Below, in pieces: positions 1-12,500 of a DNA stretch of 64,000 bases. Under the pieces are notes generated by a model. The model was not told the origin of the DNA, did not search any database, and was given only the letters and a program-made list of their open reading frames with translations. The position numbers and the translations under genes were made by a program. This stretch comes from Aspidapion aeneum (lineage: Eukaryota > Arthropoda > Insecta > Coleoptera > Brentidae), in the NCBI GenBank assembly GCA_963576565.1, contig CAUYVT010000040.1, positions 1 through 64,000 on the forward strand, read 5' to 3'. The first letter of the stretch is position 1; every line of letters begins with the position of its first letter.

Positions 1-3000
1 GTCTGTCTGTATGTCTGTCTGTATGTCTGTCTGTATGTCTGTCTGTATGTCTGTCTGTATGTCTGTCTGTATGTCTGTCTGTATGTCTGTCTGTATGTCT
101 GTCTGTATGTCTGTCTGTATGTCTGTCTGTATGTCTGTCTGTATGTCTGTCTGTATGTCTGTCTGTATGTCTGTCTGTATGTCTGTCTGTATGTCTGTCT
201 GTATGTCTGTCTGTATGTCTGTCTGTATGTCTGTCTGTATGTCTGTCTGTATGTCTGTCTGTATGTCTGTCTGTATGTCTGTCTGTATGTCTGTCTTGTC
301 TGTCTGTATGTCTGTCTGTATGTCTGTCTGTATGTCTGTCTGTATGTCTGTCTGTATGTCTGTCTGTATGTCTGTCTGTATGTCTGTCTGTATGTCTGTC
401 TGTATGTCTGTCTGTATGTCTGTCTGTATGTCTGTCTGTATGTCTGTCTGTATGTCTGTCTGTATGTCTGTCTGTATGTCTGTCTGTATGTCTGTCTGTA
501 TGTCTGTCTGTATGTCTGTCTGTATGTCTGTCTGTATGTCTGTCTGTATGTCTGTCTGTATGTCTGTCTGTATGTCTGTCTGTATGTCTGTCTGTATGTC
601 TGTCTGTATGTCTGTCTGTATGTCTGTCTGTATGTCTGTCTGTATGTCTGTCTGTATGTCTGTCTGTATGTCTGTCTGTATGTCTGTCTGTATGTCTGTC
701 TGTATGTCTGTCTGTATGTCTGTCTGTATGTCTGTCTGTATGTCTGTCTGTATGTCTGTCTGTATGTCTGTCTGTATGTCTGTCTGTATGTCTGTCTGTA
801 TGTCTGTCTGTATGTCTGTCTGTATGTCTGTCTGTATGTCTGTCTGTATGTCTGTCTGTATGTCTGTCTGTATGTCTGTCTGTATGTCTGTCTGTATGTC
901 TGTCTGTATGTCTGTCTGTATGTCTGTCTGTATGTCTGTCTGTATGTCTGTCTGTATGTCTGTCTGTATGTCTGTCTGTATGTCTGTCTGTCTGTATGTC
1001 TGTCTGTATGTCTGTCTGTATGTCTGTCTGTATGTCTGTCTGTATGTCTGTCTGTATGTCTGTCTGTCTGTATGTCTGTCTGTATGTCTGTCTGTATGTC
1101 TGTCTGTATGTCTGTCTGTATGTCTGTCTGTATGTCTGTCTGTATGTCTGTCTGTATGTCTGTCTGTATGTCTGTCTGTATGTCTGTCTGTATGTCTGTC
1201 TGTATGTCTGTCTGTATGTCTGTCTGTATGTCTGTCTGTATGTCTGTCTGTATGTCTGTCTGTATGTCTGTCTGTATGTCTGTCTGTATGTCTGTCTGTA
1301 TGTCTGTCTGTATGTCTGTCTGTATGTCTGTCTGTATGTCTGTCTGTATGTCTGTCTGTATGTCTGTCTGTATGTCTGTCTGTATGTCTGTCTGTATGTC
1401 TGTATGTCTGTCTGTATGTCTGTCTGTATGTCTGTCTGTATGTCTGTCTGTATGTCTGTCTGTATGTCTGTCTGTATGTCTGTCTGTATGTCTGTCTGTA
1501 TGTCTGTCTGTATGTCTGTCTGTATGTCTGTCTGTATGTCTGTCTGTATGTCTGTCTGTATGTCTGTCTGTATGTCTGTCTGTATGTCTGTCTGTATGTC
1601 TGTCTGTATGTCTGTCTGTATGTCTGTCTGTATGTCTGTCTGTATGTCTGTCTGTATGTCTGTCTGTATGTCTGTCTGTATGTCTGTCTGTATGTCTGTC
1701 TGTATGTCTGTCTGTATGTCTGTCTGTATGTCTGTCTGTATGTCTGTCTGTATGTCTGTCTGTATGTCTGTCTGTATGTCTGTCTGTATGTCTGTCTGTA
1801 TGTCTGTCTGTATGTCTGTCTGTATGTCTGTCTGTATGTCTGTCTGTCTGTCTGTATGTCTGTCTGTATGTCTGTCTGTATGTCTGTCTGTATGTCTGTC
1901 TGTATGTCTGTCTGTATGTCTGTCTGTATGTCTGTCTGTATGTCTGTCTGTATGTCTGTCTGTATGTCTGTCTGTATGTCTGTCTGTATGTCTGTCTGTA
2001 TGTCTGTCTGTATGTCTGTCTGTATGTCTGTCTGTATGTCTGTCTGTATGTCTGTCTGTATGTCTGTCTGTATGTCTGTCTGTATGTCTGTCTGTATGTC
2101 TGTCTGTATGTCTGTCTGTATGTCTGTCTGTATGTCTGTCTGTATGTCTGTCTGTATGTCTGTCTGTATGTCTGTCTGTCTGTATGTCTGTCTGTATGTC
2201 TGTCTGTATGTCTGTCTGTATGTCTGTCTGTATGTCTGTCTGTATGTCTGTCTGTATGTCTGTCTGTATGTCTGTCTGTATGTCTGTCTGTATGTCTGTC
2301 TGTATGTCTGTCTGTATGTCTGTCTGTATGTCTGTCTGTATGTCTGTCTGTATGTCTGTCTGTATGTCTGTCTGTATGTCTGTCTGTATGTCTGTCTGTA
2401 TGTCTGTCTGTATGTCTGTCTGTATGTCTGTCTGTATGTCTGTCTGTATGTCTGTCTGTATGTCTGTCTGTATGTCTGTCTGTATGTCTGTCTGTATGTC
2501 TGTCTGTATGTCTGTCTGTATGTCTGTCTGTATGTCTGTCTGTATGTCTGTCTGTATGTCTGTCTGTATGTCTGTCTGTATGTCTGTCTGTATGTCTGTC
2601 TGTATGTCTGTCTGTATGTCTGTCTGTATGTCTGTCTGTATGTCTGTCTGTATGTCTGTCTGTATGTCTGTCTGTATGTCTGTCTGTATGTCTGTCTGTA
2701 TGTCTGTCTGTATGTCTGTCTGTATGTCTGTCTGTATGTCTGTCTGTATGTCTGTCTGTATGTCTGTCTGTATGTCTGTCTGTATGTCTGTCTGTATGTC
2801 TGTCTGTATGTCTGTCTGTATGTCTGTCTGTATGTCTGTCTGTATGTCTGTCTGTATGTCTGTCTGTATGTCTGTCTGTATGTCTGTCTGTATGTCTGTC
2901 TGTATGTCTGTCTGTATGTCTGTCTGTATGTCTGTCTGTATGTCTGTCTGTATGTCTGTCTGTATGTCTGTCTGTATGTCTGTCTGTATGTCTGTCTGTA

Positions 3001-5458
3001 TGTCTGTCTGTATGTCTGTCTGTATGTCTGTCTGTATGTCTGTCTGTATGTCTGTCTGTATGTCTGTCTGTATGTCTGTCTGTATGTCTGTCTGTATGTC
3101 TGTCTGTATGTCTGTCTGTATGTCTGTCTGTATGTCTGTCTGTATGTCTGTCTGTATGTCTGTCTGTATGTCTGTCTGTATGTCTGTCTGTATGTCTGTC
3201 TGTATGTCTGTCTGTATGTCTGTCTGTATGTCTGTCTGTATGTCTGTCTGTATGTCTGTCTGTATGTCTGTCTGTATGTCTGTCTGTATGTCTGTCTGTA
3301 TGTCTGTCTGTATGTCTGTCTGTATGTCTGTCTGTATGTCTGTCTGTATGTCTGTCTGTATGTCTGTCTGTATGTCTGTCTGTATGTCTGTCTGTATGTC
3401 TGTCTGTATGTCTGTCTGTATGTCTGTCTGTATGTCTGTCTGTATGTCTGTCTGTATGTCTGTCTGTATGTCTGTCTGTATGTCTGTCTGTATGTCTGTC
3501 TGTATGTCTGTCTGTATGTCTGTCTGTATGTCTGTCTGTATGTCTGTCTGTATGTCTGTCTGTATGTCTGTCTGTATGTCTGTCTGTATGTCTGTCTGTA
3601 TGTCTGTCTGTATGTCTGTCTGTATGTCTGTCTGTATGTCTGTCTGTATGTCTGTCTGTATGTCTGTCTGTATGTCTGTCTGTATGTCTGTCTGTATGTC
3701 TGTCTGTATGTCTGTCTGTATGTCTGTCTGTATGTCTGTCTGTATGTCTGTCTGTATGTCTGTCTGTATGTCTGTCTGTATGTCTGTCTGTATGTCTGTC
3801 TGTATGTCTGTCTGTAGTCTGTCTGTATGTCTGTCTGTATGTCTGTCTGTATGTCTGTCTGTATGTCTGTCTGTATGTCTGTCTGTATGTCTGTCTGTAT
3901 GTCTGTCTGTATGTCTGTCTGTATGTCTGTCTGTATGTCTGTCTGTATGTCTGTCTGTATGTCTGTCTGTCTGTATGTCTGTCTGTATGTCTGTCTGTAT
4001 GTCTGTCTGTATGTCTGTCTGTATGTCTGTCTGTATGTCTGTCTGTATGTCTGTATGTCTGTCTGTATGTCTGTCTGTATGTCTGTCTGTATGTCTGTCT
4101 GTATGTCTGTATGTCTGTCTGTATGTCTGTCTGTATGTCTGTCTGTATGTCTGTCTGTATGTCTGTCTGTCTGTATGTCTGTCTGTATGTCTGTCTGTAT
4201 GTCTGTCTGTATGTCTGTCTGTATGTCTGTCTGTATGTCTGTCTGTATGTCTGTCTGTATGTCTGTCTGTATGTCTGTCTGTATGTCTGTCTGTATGTCT
4301 GTCTGTATGTCTGTCTGTATGTCTGTCTGTATGTCTGTCTGTATGTCTGTCTGTATGTCTGTCTGTATGTCTGTCTGTAGTCTGTCTGTATGTCTGTCTG
4401 TATGTCTGTCTGTATGTCTGTCTGTATGTCTGTCTGTATGTCTGTCTGTATGTCTGTCTGTATGTCTGTCTGTATGTCTGTCTGTATGTCTGTCTGTATG
4501 TCTGTCTGTATGTCTGTCTGTATGTCTGTCTGTATGTCTGTCTGTATGTCTGTCTGTATGTCTGTCTGTATGTCTGTCTGTATGTCTGTCTGTATGTCTG
4601 TCTGTATGTCTGTCTGTATGTCTGTCTGTATGTCTGTCTGTATGTCTGTCTGTATGTCTGTCTGTATGTCTGTCTGTATGTCTGTCTGTATGTCTGTCTG
4701 TATGTCTGTCTGTATGTCTGTCTGTATGTCTGTCTGTATGTCTGTCTGTATGTCTGTCTGTATGTCTGTCTGTATGTCTGTCTGTATGTCTGTCTGTATG
4801 TCTGTCTGTATGTCTGTCTGTATGTCTGTCTGTATGTCTGTCTGTATGTCTGTCTGTAAGTCTGTCTGTATGTCTGTCTGTATGTCTGTCTGTATGTCTG
4901 TCTGTATGTCTGTCTGTATGTCTGTCTGTATGTCTGTCTGTATGTCTGTCTGTATGTCTGTCTGTATGTCTGTCTGTATGTCTGTCTGTATGTCTGTCTG
5001 TATGTCTGTCTGTATGTCTGTCTGTATGTCTGTCTGTATGTCTGTCTGTATGTCTGTCTGTATGTCTGTCTGTATGTCTGTCTGTATGTCTGTCTGTATG
5101 TCTGTCTGTATGTCTGTCTGTATGTCTGTCTGTATGTCTGTCTGTATGTCTGTCTGTATGTCTGTCTGTATGTCTGTCTGTATGTCTGTCTGTATGTCTG
5201 TCTGTATGTCTGTCTGTATGTCTGTCTGTATGTCTGTCTGTATGTCTGTCTGTATGTCTGTCTGTATGTCTGTCTGTATGTCTGTCTGTATGTCTGTCTG
5301 TATGTCTGTCGTATGTCTGTCTGTATGTCTGTCTGTATGTCTGTCTGTATGTCTGTCTGTATGTCTGTCTGTATGTCTGTCTGTATGTCTGTCTGTATGT
5401 CTGTCTGTATGTCTGTCTGTATGTCTGTCTGTATGTCTGTCTGTATGTCTGTCTGTAT

Positions 5459-5670
5459 GTCTGTATGTCTGTATGTCTGTATGTCTGTATGTCTGTATGT
5501 CTGTATGTCTGTCTGTCTGTATGTCTGTATGTCTGTCTGTATGTATGTCTGTATGTCTGTCTGTATGTATGTCTGTATGTCTGTATGTCTGTCTGTCTGT
5601 ATGTCTGTATGTCTGTATGTCTGTATGTCTGTATGTCTGTATGTCTGTATGTCTGTATGTCTGTATGTCT
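5459..5670. repeat. 8-bp-unit block inside the 12-bp array
   Basis: The period here drops to mainly 8 bp (GTCTGTAT), with a few GTATGTAT and triple-GTCT variants. A similar block lies at 6289-6590, so the pair looks like an internal segmental duplication. Confidence 0.85.
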
Positions 5671-6288
5671 GTCTGTATGTCTGTCTGTATGTCTGTCTGT
5701 ATGTCTGTCTGTATGTCTGTCTGTATGTCTGTCTGTATGTCTGTCTGTATGTCTGTCTGTATGTCTGTCTGTATGTCTGTCTGTATGTCTGTCTGTATGT
5801 CTGTCTGTATGTCTGTCTGTATGTCTGTCTGTATGTCTGTCTGTATGTCTGTCTGTATGTCTGTCTGTATGTCTGTCTGTATGTCTGTCTGTATGTCTGT
5901 CTGTATGTCTGTCTGTATGTCTGTCTGTATGTCTGTCTGTATGTCTGTCTGTATGTCTGTCTGTATGTCTGTCTGTCTGTATGTCTGTCTGTATGTCTGT
6001 CTGTATGTCTGTCTGTATGTCTGTCTGTATGTCTGTCTGTATGTCTGTCTGTATGTCTGTCTGTATGTCTGTCTGTATGTCTGTCTGTATGTCTGTCGTA
6101 TGTCTGTCTGTATGTCTGTCTGTATGTCTGTCTGTATGTCTGTCTGTATGTCTGTCTGTATGTCTGTCTGTATGTCTGTCTGTATGTCTGTCTGTATGTC
6201 TGTCTGTATGTCTGTCTGTATGTCTGTCTGTATGTCTGTCTGTATGTCTGTCTGTATGTCTGTCTGTATGTCTGTCTGTATGTCTGTC

Positions 6289-6590
6289 TGTATGTCTGTA
6301 TGTCTGTATGTCTGTATGTCTGTATGTCTGTATGTCTGTATGTCTGTATGTCTGTATGTCTGTATGTCTGTATGTCTGTATGTCTGTATGTCTGTATGTC
6401 TTCTGTATGTCTGTATGTCTGTATGTCTGTATGTCTGTCTGTCTGTATGTCTGTATGTCTGTATGTCTGTATGTCTGTCTGTATGTATGTCTGTATGTCT
6501 GTCTGTATGTCTGTCTGTATGTCTGTATGTCTGTATGTCTGTATGTCTGTATGTCTGTCTGTATGTCTGTATGTCTGTCTGTATGTCTGT
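6289..6590. repeat. Second 8-bp-unit block inside the array
   Basis: This has the same 8-bp period and the same minor variants as the block at 5459-5670. Each block is preceded by a 12-bp-unit stretch that begins at a one-base deletion (5310 and 6098). It contains a private two-base disturbance near 6401. Confidence 0.85.
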
Positions 6591-9500
6591 CTGTATGTCT
6601 GTCTGTATGTCTGTCTGTATGTCTGTCTGTATGTCTGTCTGTATGTCTGTCTGTATGTCTGTCTGTATGTCTGTCTGTATGTCTGTCTGTATGTCTGTCT
6701 GTATGTCTGTCTGTATGTCTGTCTGTATGTCTGTCTGTATGTCTGTCTGTATGTCTGTCTGTATGTCTGTCTGTATGTCTGTCTGTATGTCTGTCTGTAT
6801 GTCTGTCTGTATGTCTGTCTGTATGTCTGTCTGTATGTCTGTCTGTATGTCTGTCTGTATGTCTGTCTGTATGTCTGTCTGTATGTCTGTCTGTATGTCT
6901 GTCTGTATGTCTGTCTGTATGTCTGTCTGTATGTCTGTCTGTATGTCTGTCTGTATGTCTGTCTGTATGTCTGTCTGTATGTCTGTCTGTATGTCTGTCT
7001 GTATGTCTGTCTGTATGTCTGTCTGTATGTCTGTCTGTATGTCTGTCTGTATGTCTGTCTGTATGTCTGTCTGTATGTCTGTCTGTATGTCTGTCTGTAT
7101 GTCTGTCTGTATGTCTGTCTGTATGTCTGTCTGTATGTCTGTCTGTATGTCTGTCTGTATGTCTGTCTGTATGTCTGTCTGTATGTCTGTCTGTATGTCT
7201 GTCTGTATGTCTGTCTGTATGTCTGTCTGTATGTCTGTCTGTATGTCTGTCTGTATGTCTGTCTGTATGTCTGTCTGTATGTCTGTCTGTATGTCTGTCT
7301 GTATGTCTGTCTGTATGTCTGTCTGTATGTCTGTCTGTATGTCTGTCTGTATGTCTGTCTGTATGTCTGTCTGTATGTCTGTCTGTATGTCTGTCTGTAT
7401 GTCTGTCTGTATGTCTGTATGTCTGTCTGTATGTCTGTCTGTATGTCTGTCTGTATGTCTGTCTGTATGTCTGTCTGTATGTCTGTCTGTATGTCTGTCT
7501 GTATGTCTGTCTGTATGTCTGTCTGTATGTCTGTCTGTATGTCTGTCTGTATGTCTGTCTGTATGTCTGTCTGTATGTCTGTCTGTATGTCTGTCTGTAT
7601 GTCTGTCTGTATGTCTGTCTGTATGTCTGTCTGTATGTCTGTCTGTATGTCTGTCTGTATGTCTGTCTGTATGTCTGTCTGTATGTCTGTCTGTATGTCT
7701 GTCTGTATGTCTGTCTGTATGTCTGTCTGTATGTCTGTCTGTATGTCTGTCTGTATGTCTGTCTGTATGTCTGTCTGTATGTCTGTCTGTATGTCTGTCT
7801 GTATGTCTGTCTGTATGTCTGTCTGTATGTCTGTCTGTATGTCTGTCTGTATGTCTGTCTGTATGTCTGTCTGTATGTCTGTCTGTATGTCTGTCTGTAT
7901 GTCTGTCTGTATGTCTGTCTGTATGTCTGTCTGTATGTCTGTCTGTATGTCTGTCTGTATGTCTGTCTGTATGTCTGTCTGTATGTCTGTCTGTATGTCT
8001 GTCTGTATGTCTGTCTGTATGTCTGTCTGTATGTCTGTCTGTATGTCTGTCTGTATGTCTGTCTGTATGTCTGTCTGTATGTCTGTCTGTATGTCTGTCT
8101 GTATGTCTGTCTGTATGTCTGTCTGTATGTCTGTCTGTATGTCTGTCTGTATGTCTGTCTGTATGTCTGTCTGTATGTCTGTCTGTATGTCTGTCTGTAT
8201 GTCTGTCTGTATGTCTGTCTGTATGTCTGTCTGTATGTCTGTCTGTATGTCTGTCTGTATGTCTGTCTGTATGTCTGTCTGTATGTCTGTCTGTATGTCT
8301 GTCTGTATGTCTGTCTGTATGTCTGTCTGTATGTCTGTCTGTATGTCTGTCTGTATGTCTGTCTGTATGTCTGTCTGTATGTCTGTCTGTATGTCTGTCT
8401 GTATGTCTGTCTGTATGTCTGTCTGTATGTCTGTCTGTATGTCTGTCTGTATGTCTGTCTGTATGTCTGTCTGTATGTCTGTCTGTATGTCTGTCTGTAT
8501 GTCTGTCTGTATGTCTGTCTGTATGTCTGTCTGTATGTCTGTCTGTATGTCTGTCTGTATGTCTGTCTGTATGTCTGTCTGTATGTCTGTCTGTATGTCT
8601 GTCTGTATGTCTGTCTGTATGTCTGTCTGTATGTCTGTCTGTATGTCTGTCTGTATGTCTGTCTGTATGTCTGTCTGTATGTCTGTCTGTATGTCTGTCT
8701 GTATGTCTGTCTGTATGTCTGTCTGTATGTCTGTCTGTATGTCTGTCTGTATGTCTGTCTGTATGTCTGTCTGTATGTCTGTCTGTATGTCTGTCTGTAT
8801 GTCTGTCTGTATGTCTGTCTGTATGTCTGTCTGTATGTCTGTCTGTATGTCTGTCTGTATGTCTGTCTGTATGTCTGTCTGTATGTCTGTCTGTATGTCT
8901 GTCTGTATGTCTGTCTGTATGTCTGTCTGTATGTCTGTCTGTATGTCTGTCTGTATGTCTGTCTGTATGTCTGTCTGTATGTCTGTCTGTATGTCTGTCT
9001 GTATGTCTGTCTGTATGTCTGTCTGTATGTCTGTCTGTATGTCTGTCTGTATGTCTGTCTGTATGTCTGTCTGTATGTCTGTCTGTATGTCTGTCTGTAT
9101 GTCTGTCTGTATGTCTGTCTGTATGTCTGTCTGTATGTCTGTCTGTATGTCTGTCTGTATGTCTGTCTGTATGTCTGTCTGTATGTCTGTCTGTATGTCT
9201 GTCTGTATGTCTGTCTGTATGTCTGTCTGTATGTCTGTCTGTATGTCTGTCTGTATGTCTGTCTGTATGTCTGTCTGTATGTCTGTCTGTATGTCTGTCT
9301 GTATGTCTGTCTGTATGTCTGTCTGTATGTCTGTCTGTATGTCTGTCTGTATGTCTGTCTGTATGTCTGTCTGTATGTCTGTCTGTATGTCTGTCTGTAT
9401 GTCTGTCTGTATGTCTGTCTGTATGTCTGTCTGTATGTCTGTCTGTATGTCTGTCTGTATGTCTGTCTGTATGTCTGTCTGTATGTCTGTCTGTATGTCT

Positions 9501-12500
9501 GTCTGTATGTCTGTCTGTATGTCTGTCTGTATGTCTGTCTGTATGTCTGTCTGTATGTCTGTCTGTATGTCTGTCTGTATGTCTGTCTGTATGTCTGTCT
9601 GTATGTCTGTCTGTATGTCTGTCTGTATGTCTGTCTGTATGTCTGTCTGTATGTCTGTCTGTATGTCTGTCTGTATGTCTGTCTGTATGTCTGTCTGTAT
9701 GTCTGTCGTATGTCTGTCTGTATGTCTGTCTGTATGTCTGTCTGTATGTCTGTCTGTATGTCTGTCTGTATGTCTGTCTGTATGTCTGTCTGTATGTCTG
9801 TCTGTATGTCTGTCTGTATGTCTGTCTGTATGTCTGTCTGTATGTCTGTCTGTATGTCTGTCTGTATGTCTGTCTGTATGTCTGTCTGTATGTCTGTCTG
9901 TATGTCTGTCTGTATGTCTGTCTGTATGTCTGTCTGTATGTCTGTCTGTATGTCTGTCTGTATGTCTGTCTGTATGTCTGTCTGTATGTCTGTCTGTATG
10001 TCTGTCTGTATGTCTGTCTGTATGTCTGTCTGTATGTCTGTCTGTATGTCTGTCTGTATGTCTGTCTGTATGTCTGTCTGTATGTCTGTCTGTATGTCTG
10101 TCTGTATGTCTGTCTGTATGTCTGTCTGTATGTCTGTCTGTATGTCTGTCTGTATGTCTGTCTGTATGTCTGTCTGTATGTCTGTCTGTATGTCTGTCTG
10201 TATGTCTGTCTGTATGTCTGTCTGTATGTCTGTCTGTATGTCTGTCTGTATGTCTGTCTGTATGTCTGTCTGTATGTCTGTCTGTATGTCTGTCTGTATG
10301 TCTGTCTGTATGTCTGTCTGTATGTCTGTCTGTATGTCTGTCTGTATGTCTGTCTGTATGTCTGTCTGTATGTCTGTCTGTATGTCTGTCTGTATGTCTG
10401 TCTGTATGTCTGTCTGTATGTCTGTCTGTATGTCTGTCTGTATGTCTGTCTGTATGTCTGTCTGTATGTCTGTCTGTATGTCTGTCTGTATGTCTGTCTG
10501 TATGTCTGTCTGTATGTCTGTCTGTATGTCTGTCTGTATGTCTGTCTGTATGTCTGTCTGTATGTCTGTCTGTATGTCTGTCTGTATGTCTGTCTGTATG
10601 TCTGTCTGTATGTCTGTCTGTATGTCTGTCTGTATGTCTGTCTGTATGTCTGTCTGTATGTCTGTCTGTATGTCTGTCTGTATGTCTGTCTGTATGTCTG
10701 TCTGTATGTCTGTCTGTATGTCTGTCTGTATGTCTGTCTGTATGTCTGTCTGTATGTCTGTCTGTATGTCTGTCTGTATGTCTGTCTGTATGTCTGTCTG
10801 TCTGTATGTCTGTCTGTCTGTATGTCTGTCTGTATGTCTGTCTGTATGTCTGTCTGTATGTCTGTCTGTATGTCTGTCTGTATGTCTGTCTGTATGTCTG
10901 TCTGTATGTCTGTCTGTATGTCTGTCTGTATGTCTGTCTGTATGTCTGTCTGTATGTCTGTCTGTATGTCTGTCTGTATGTCTGTCTGTATGTCTGTCTG
11001 TATGTCTGTCTGTATGTCTGTCTGTATGTCTGTCTGTATGTCTGTCTGTATGTCTGTCTGTATGTCTGTCTGTATGTCTGTCTGTATGTCTGTCCTGTAT
11101 GTCTGTCTGTATGTCTGTCTGTATGTCTGTCTGTATGTCTGTCTGTATGTCTGTCTGTATGTCTGTCTGTATGTCTGTCTGTATGTCTGTCTGTATGTCT
11201 GTCTGTATGTCTGTCTGTATGTCTGTCTGTATGTCTGTCTGTATGTCTGTCTGTATGTCTGTCTGTATGTCTGTCTGTATGTCTGTCTGTATGTCTGTCT
11301 GTATGTCTGTCTGTATGTCTGTCTGTCTGTATGTCTGTCTGTATGTCTGTCTGTATGTCTGTCTGTATGTCTGTCTGTATGTCTGTCTGTATGTCTGTCT
11401 GTATGTCTGTCTGTATGTCTGTCTGTATGTCTGTCTGTATGTCTGTCTGTATGTCTGTCTGTATGTCTGTCTGTATGTCTGTCTGTATGTCTGTCTGTAT
11501 GTCTGTCTGTATGTCTGTCTGTATGTCTGTCTGTATGTCTGTCTGTATGTCTGTCTGTATGTCTGTCTGTATGTCTGTCTGTATGTCTGTCTGTATGTCT
11601 GTCTGTATGTCTGTCTGTATGTCTGTCTGTATGTCTGTCTGTATGTCTGTCTGTATGTCTGTCTGTATGTCTGTCTGTATGTCTGTCTGTATGTCTGTCT
11701 GTATGTCTGTCTGTATGTCTGTCTGTATGTCTGTCTGTATGTCTGTCTGTATGTCTGTCTGTATGTCTGTCTGTATGTCTGTCTGTATGTCTGTCTGTAT
11801 GTCTGTCTGTATGTCTGTCTGTATGTCTGTCTGTATGTCTGTCTGTATGTCTGTCTGTATGTCTGTCTGTATGTCTGTCTGTATGTCTGTCTGTATGTCT
11901 GTCTGTATGTCTGTCTGTATGTCTGTCTGTATGTCTGTCTGTATGTCTGTCTGTATGTCTGTCTGTATGTCTGTCTGTATGTCTGTCTGTATGTCTGTCT
12001 GTATGTCTGTCTGTATGTCTGTCTGTATGTCTGTCTGTATGTCTGTCTGTATGTCTGTCTGTATGTCTGTCTGTATGTCTGTCTGTATGTCTGTCTGTAT
12101 GTCTGTCTGTATGTCTGTCTGTATGTCTGTCTGTATGTCTGTCTGTATGTCTGTCTGTATGTCTGTCTGTATGTCTGTCTGTATGTCTGTCTGTATGTCT
12201 GTCTGTATGTCTGTCTGTATGTCTGTCTGTATGTCTGTCTGTATGTCTGTCTGTATGTCTGTCTGTATGTCTGTCTGTATGTCTGTCTGTATGTCTGTAT
12301 GTCTGTCTTGTTGTCTGTCTGTATGTCTGTCTGTATGTCTGTCTGTATGTCTGTCTGTATGTCTGTCTGTATGTCTGTCTGTATGTCTGTCTGTATGTCT
12401 GTCTGTATGTCTGTCTGTATGTCTGTCTGTATGTCTGTCTGTATGTCTGTCTGTATGTCTGTCTGTATGTCTGTCTGTATGTCTGTCTGTATGTCTGTCT

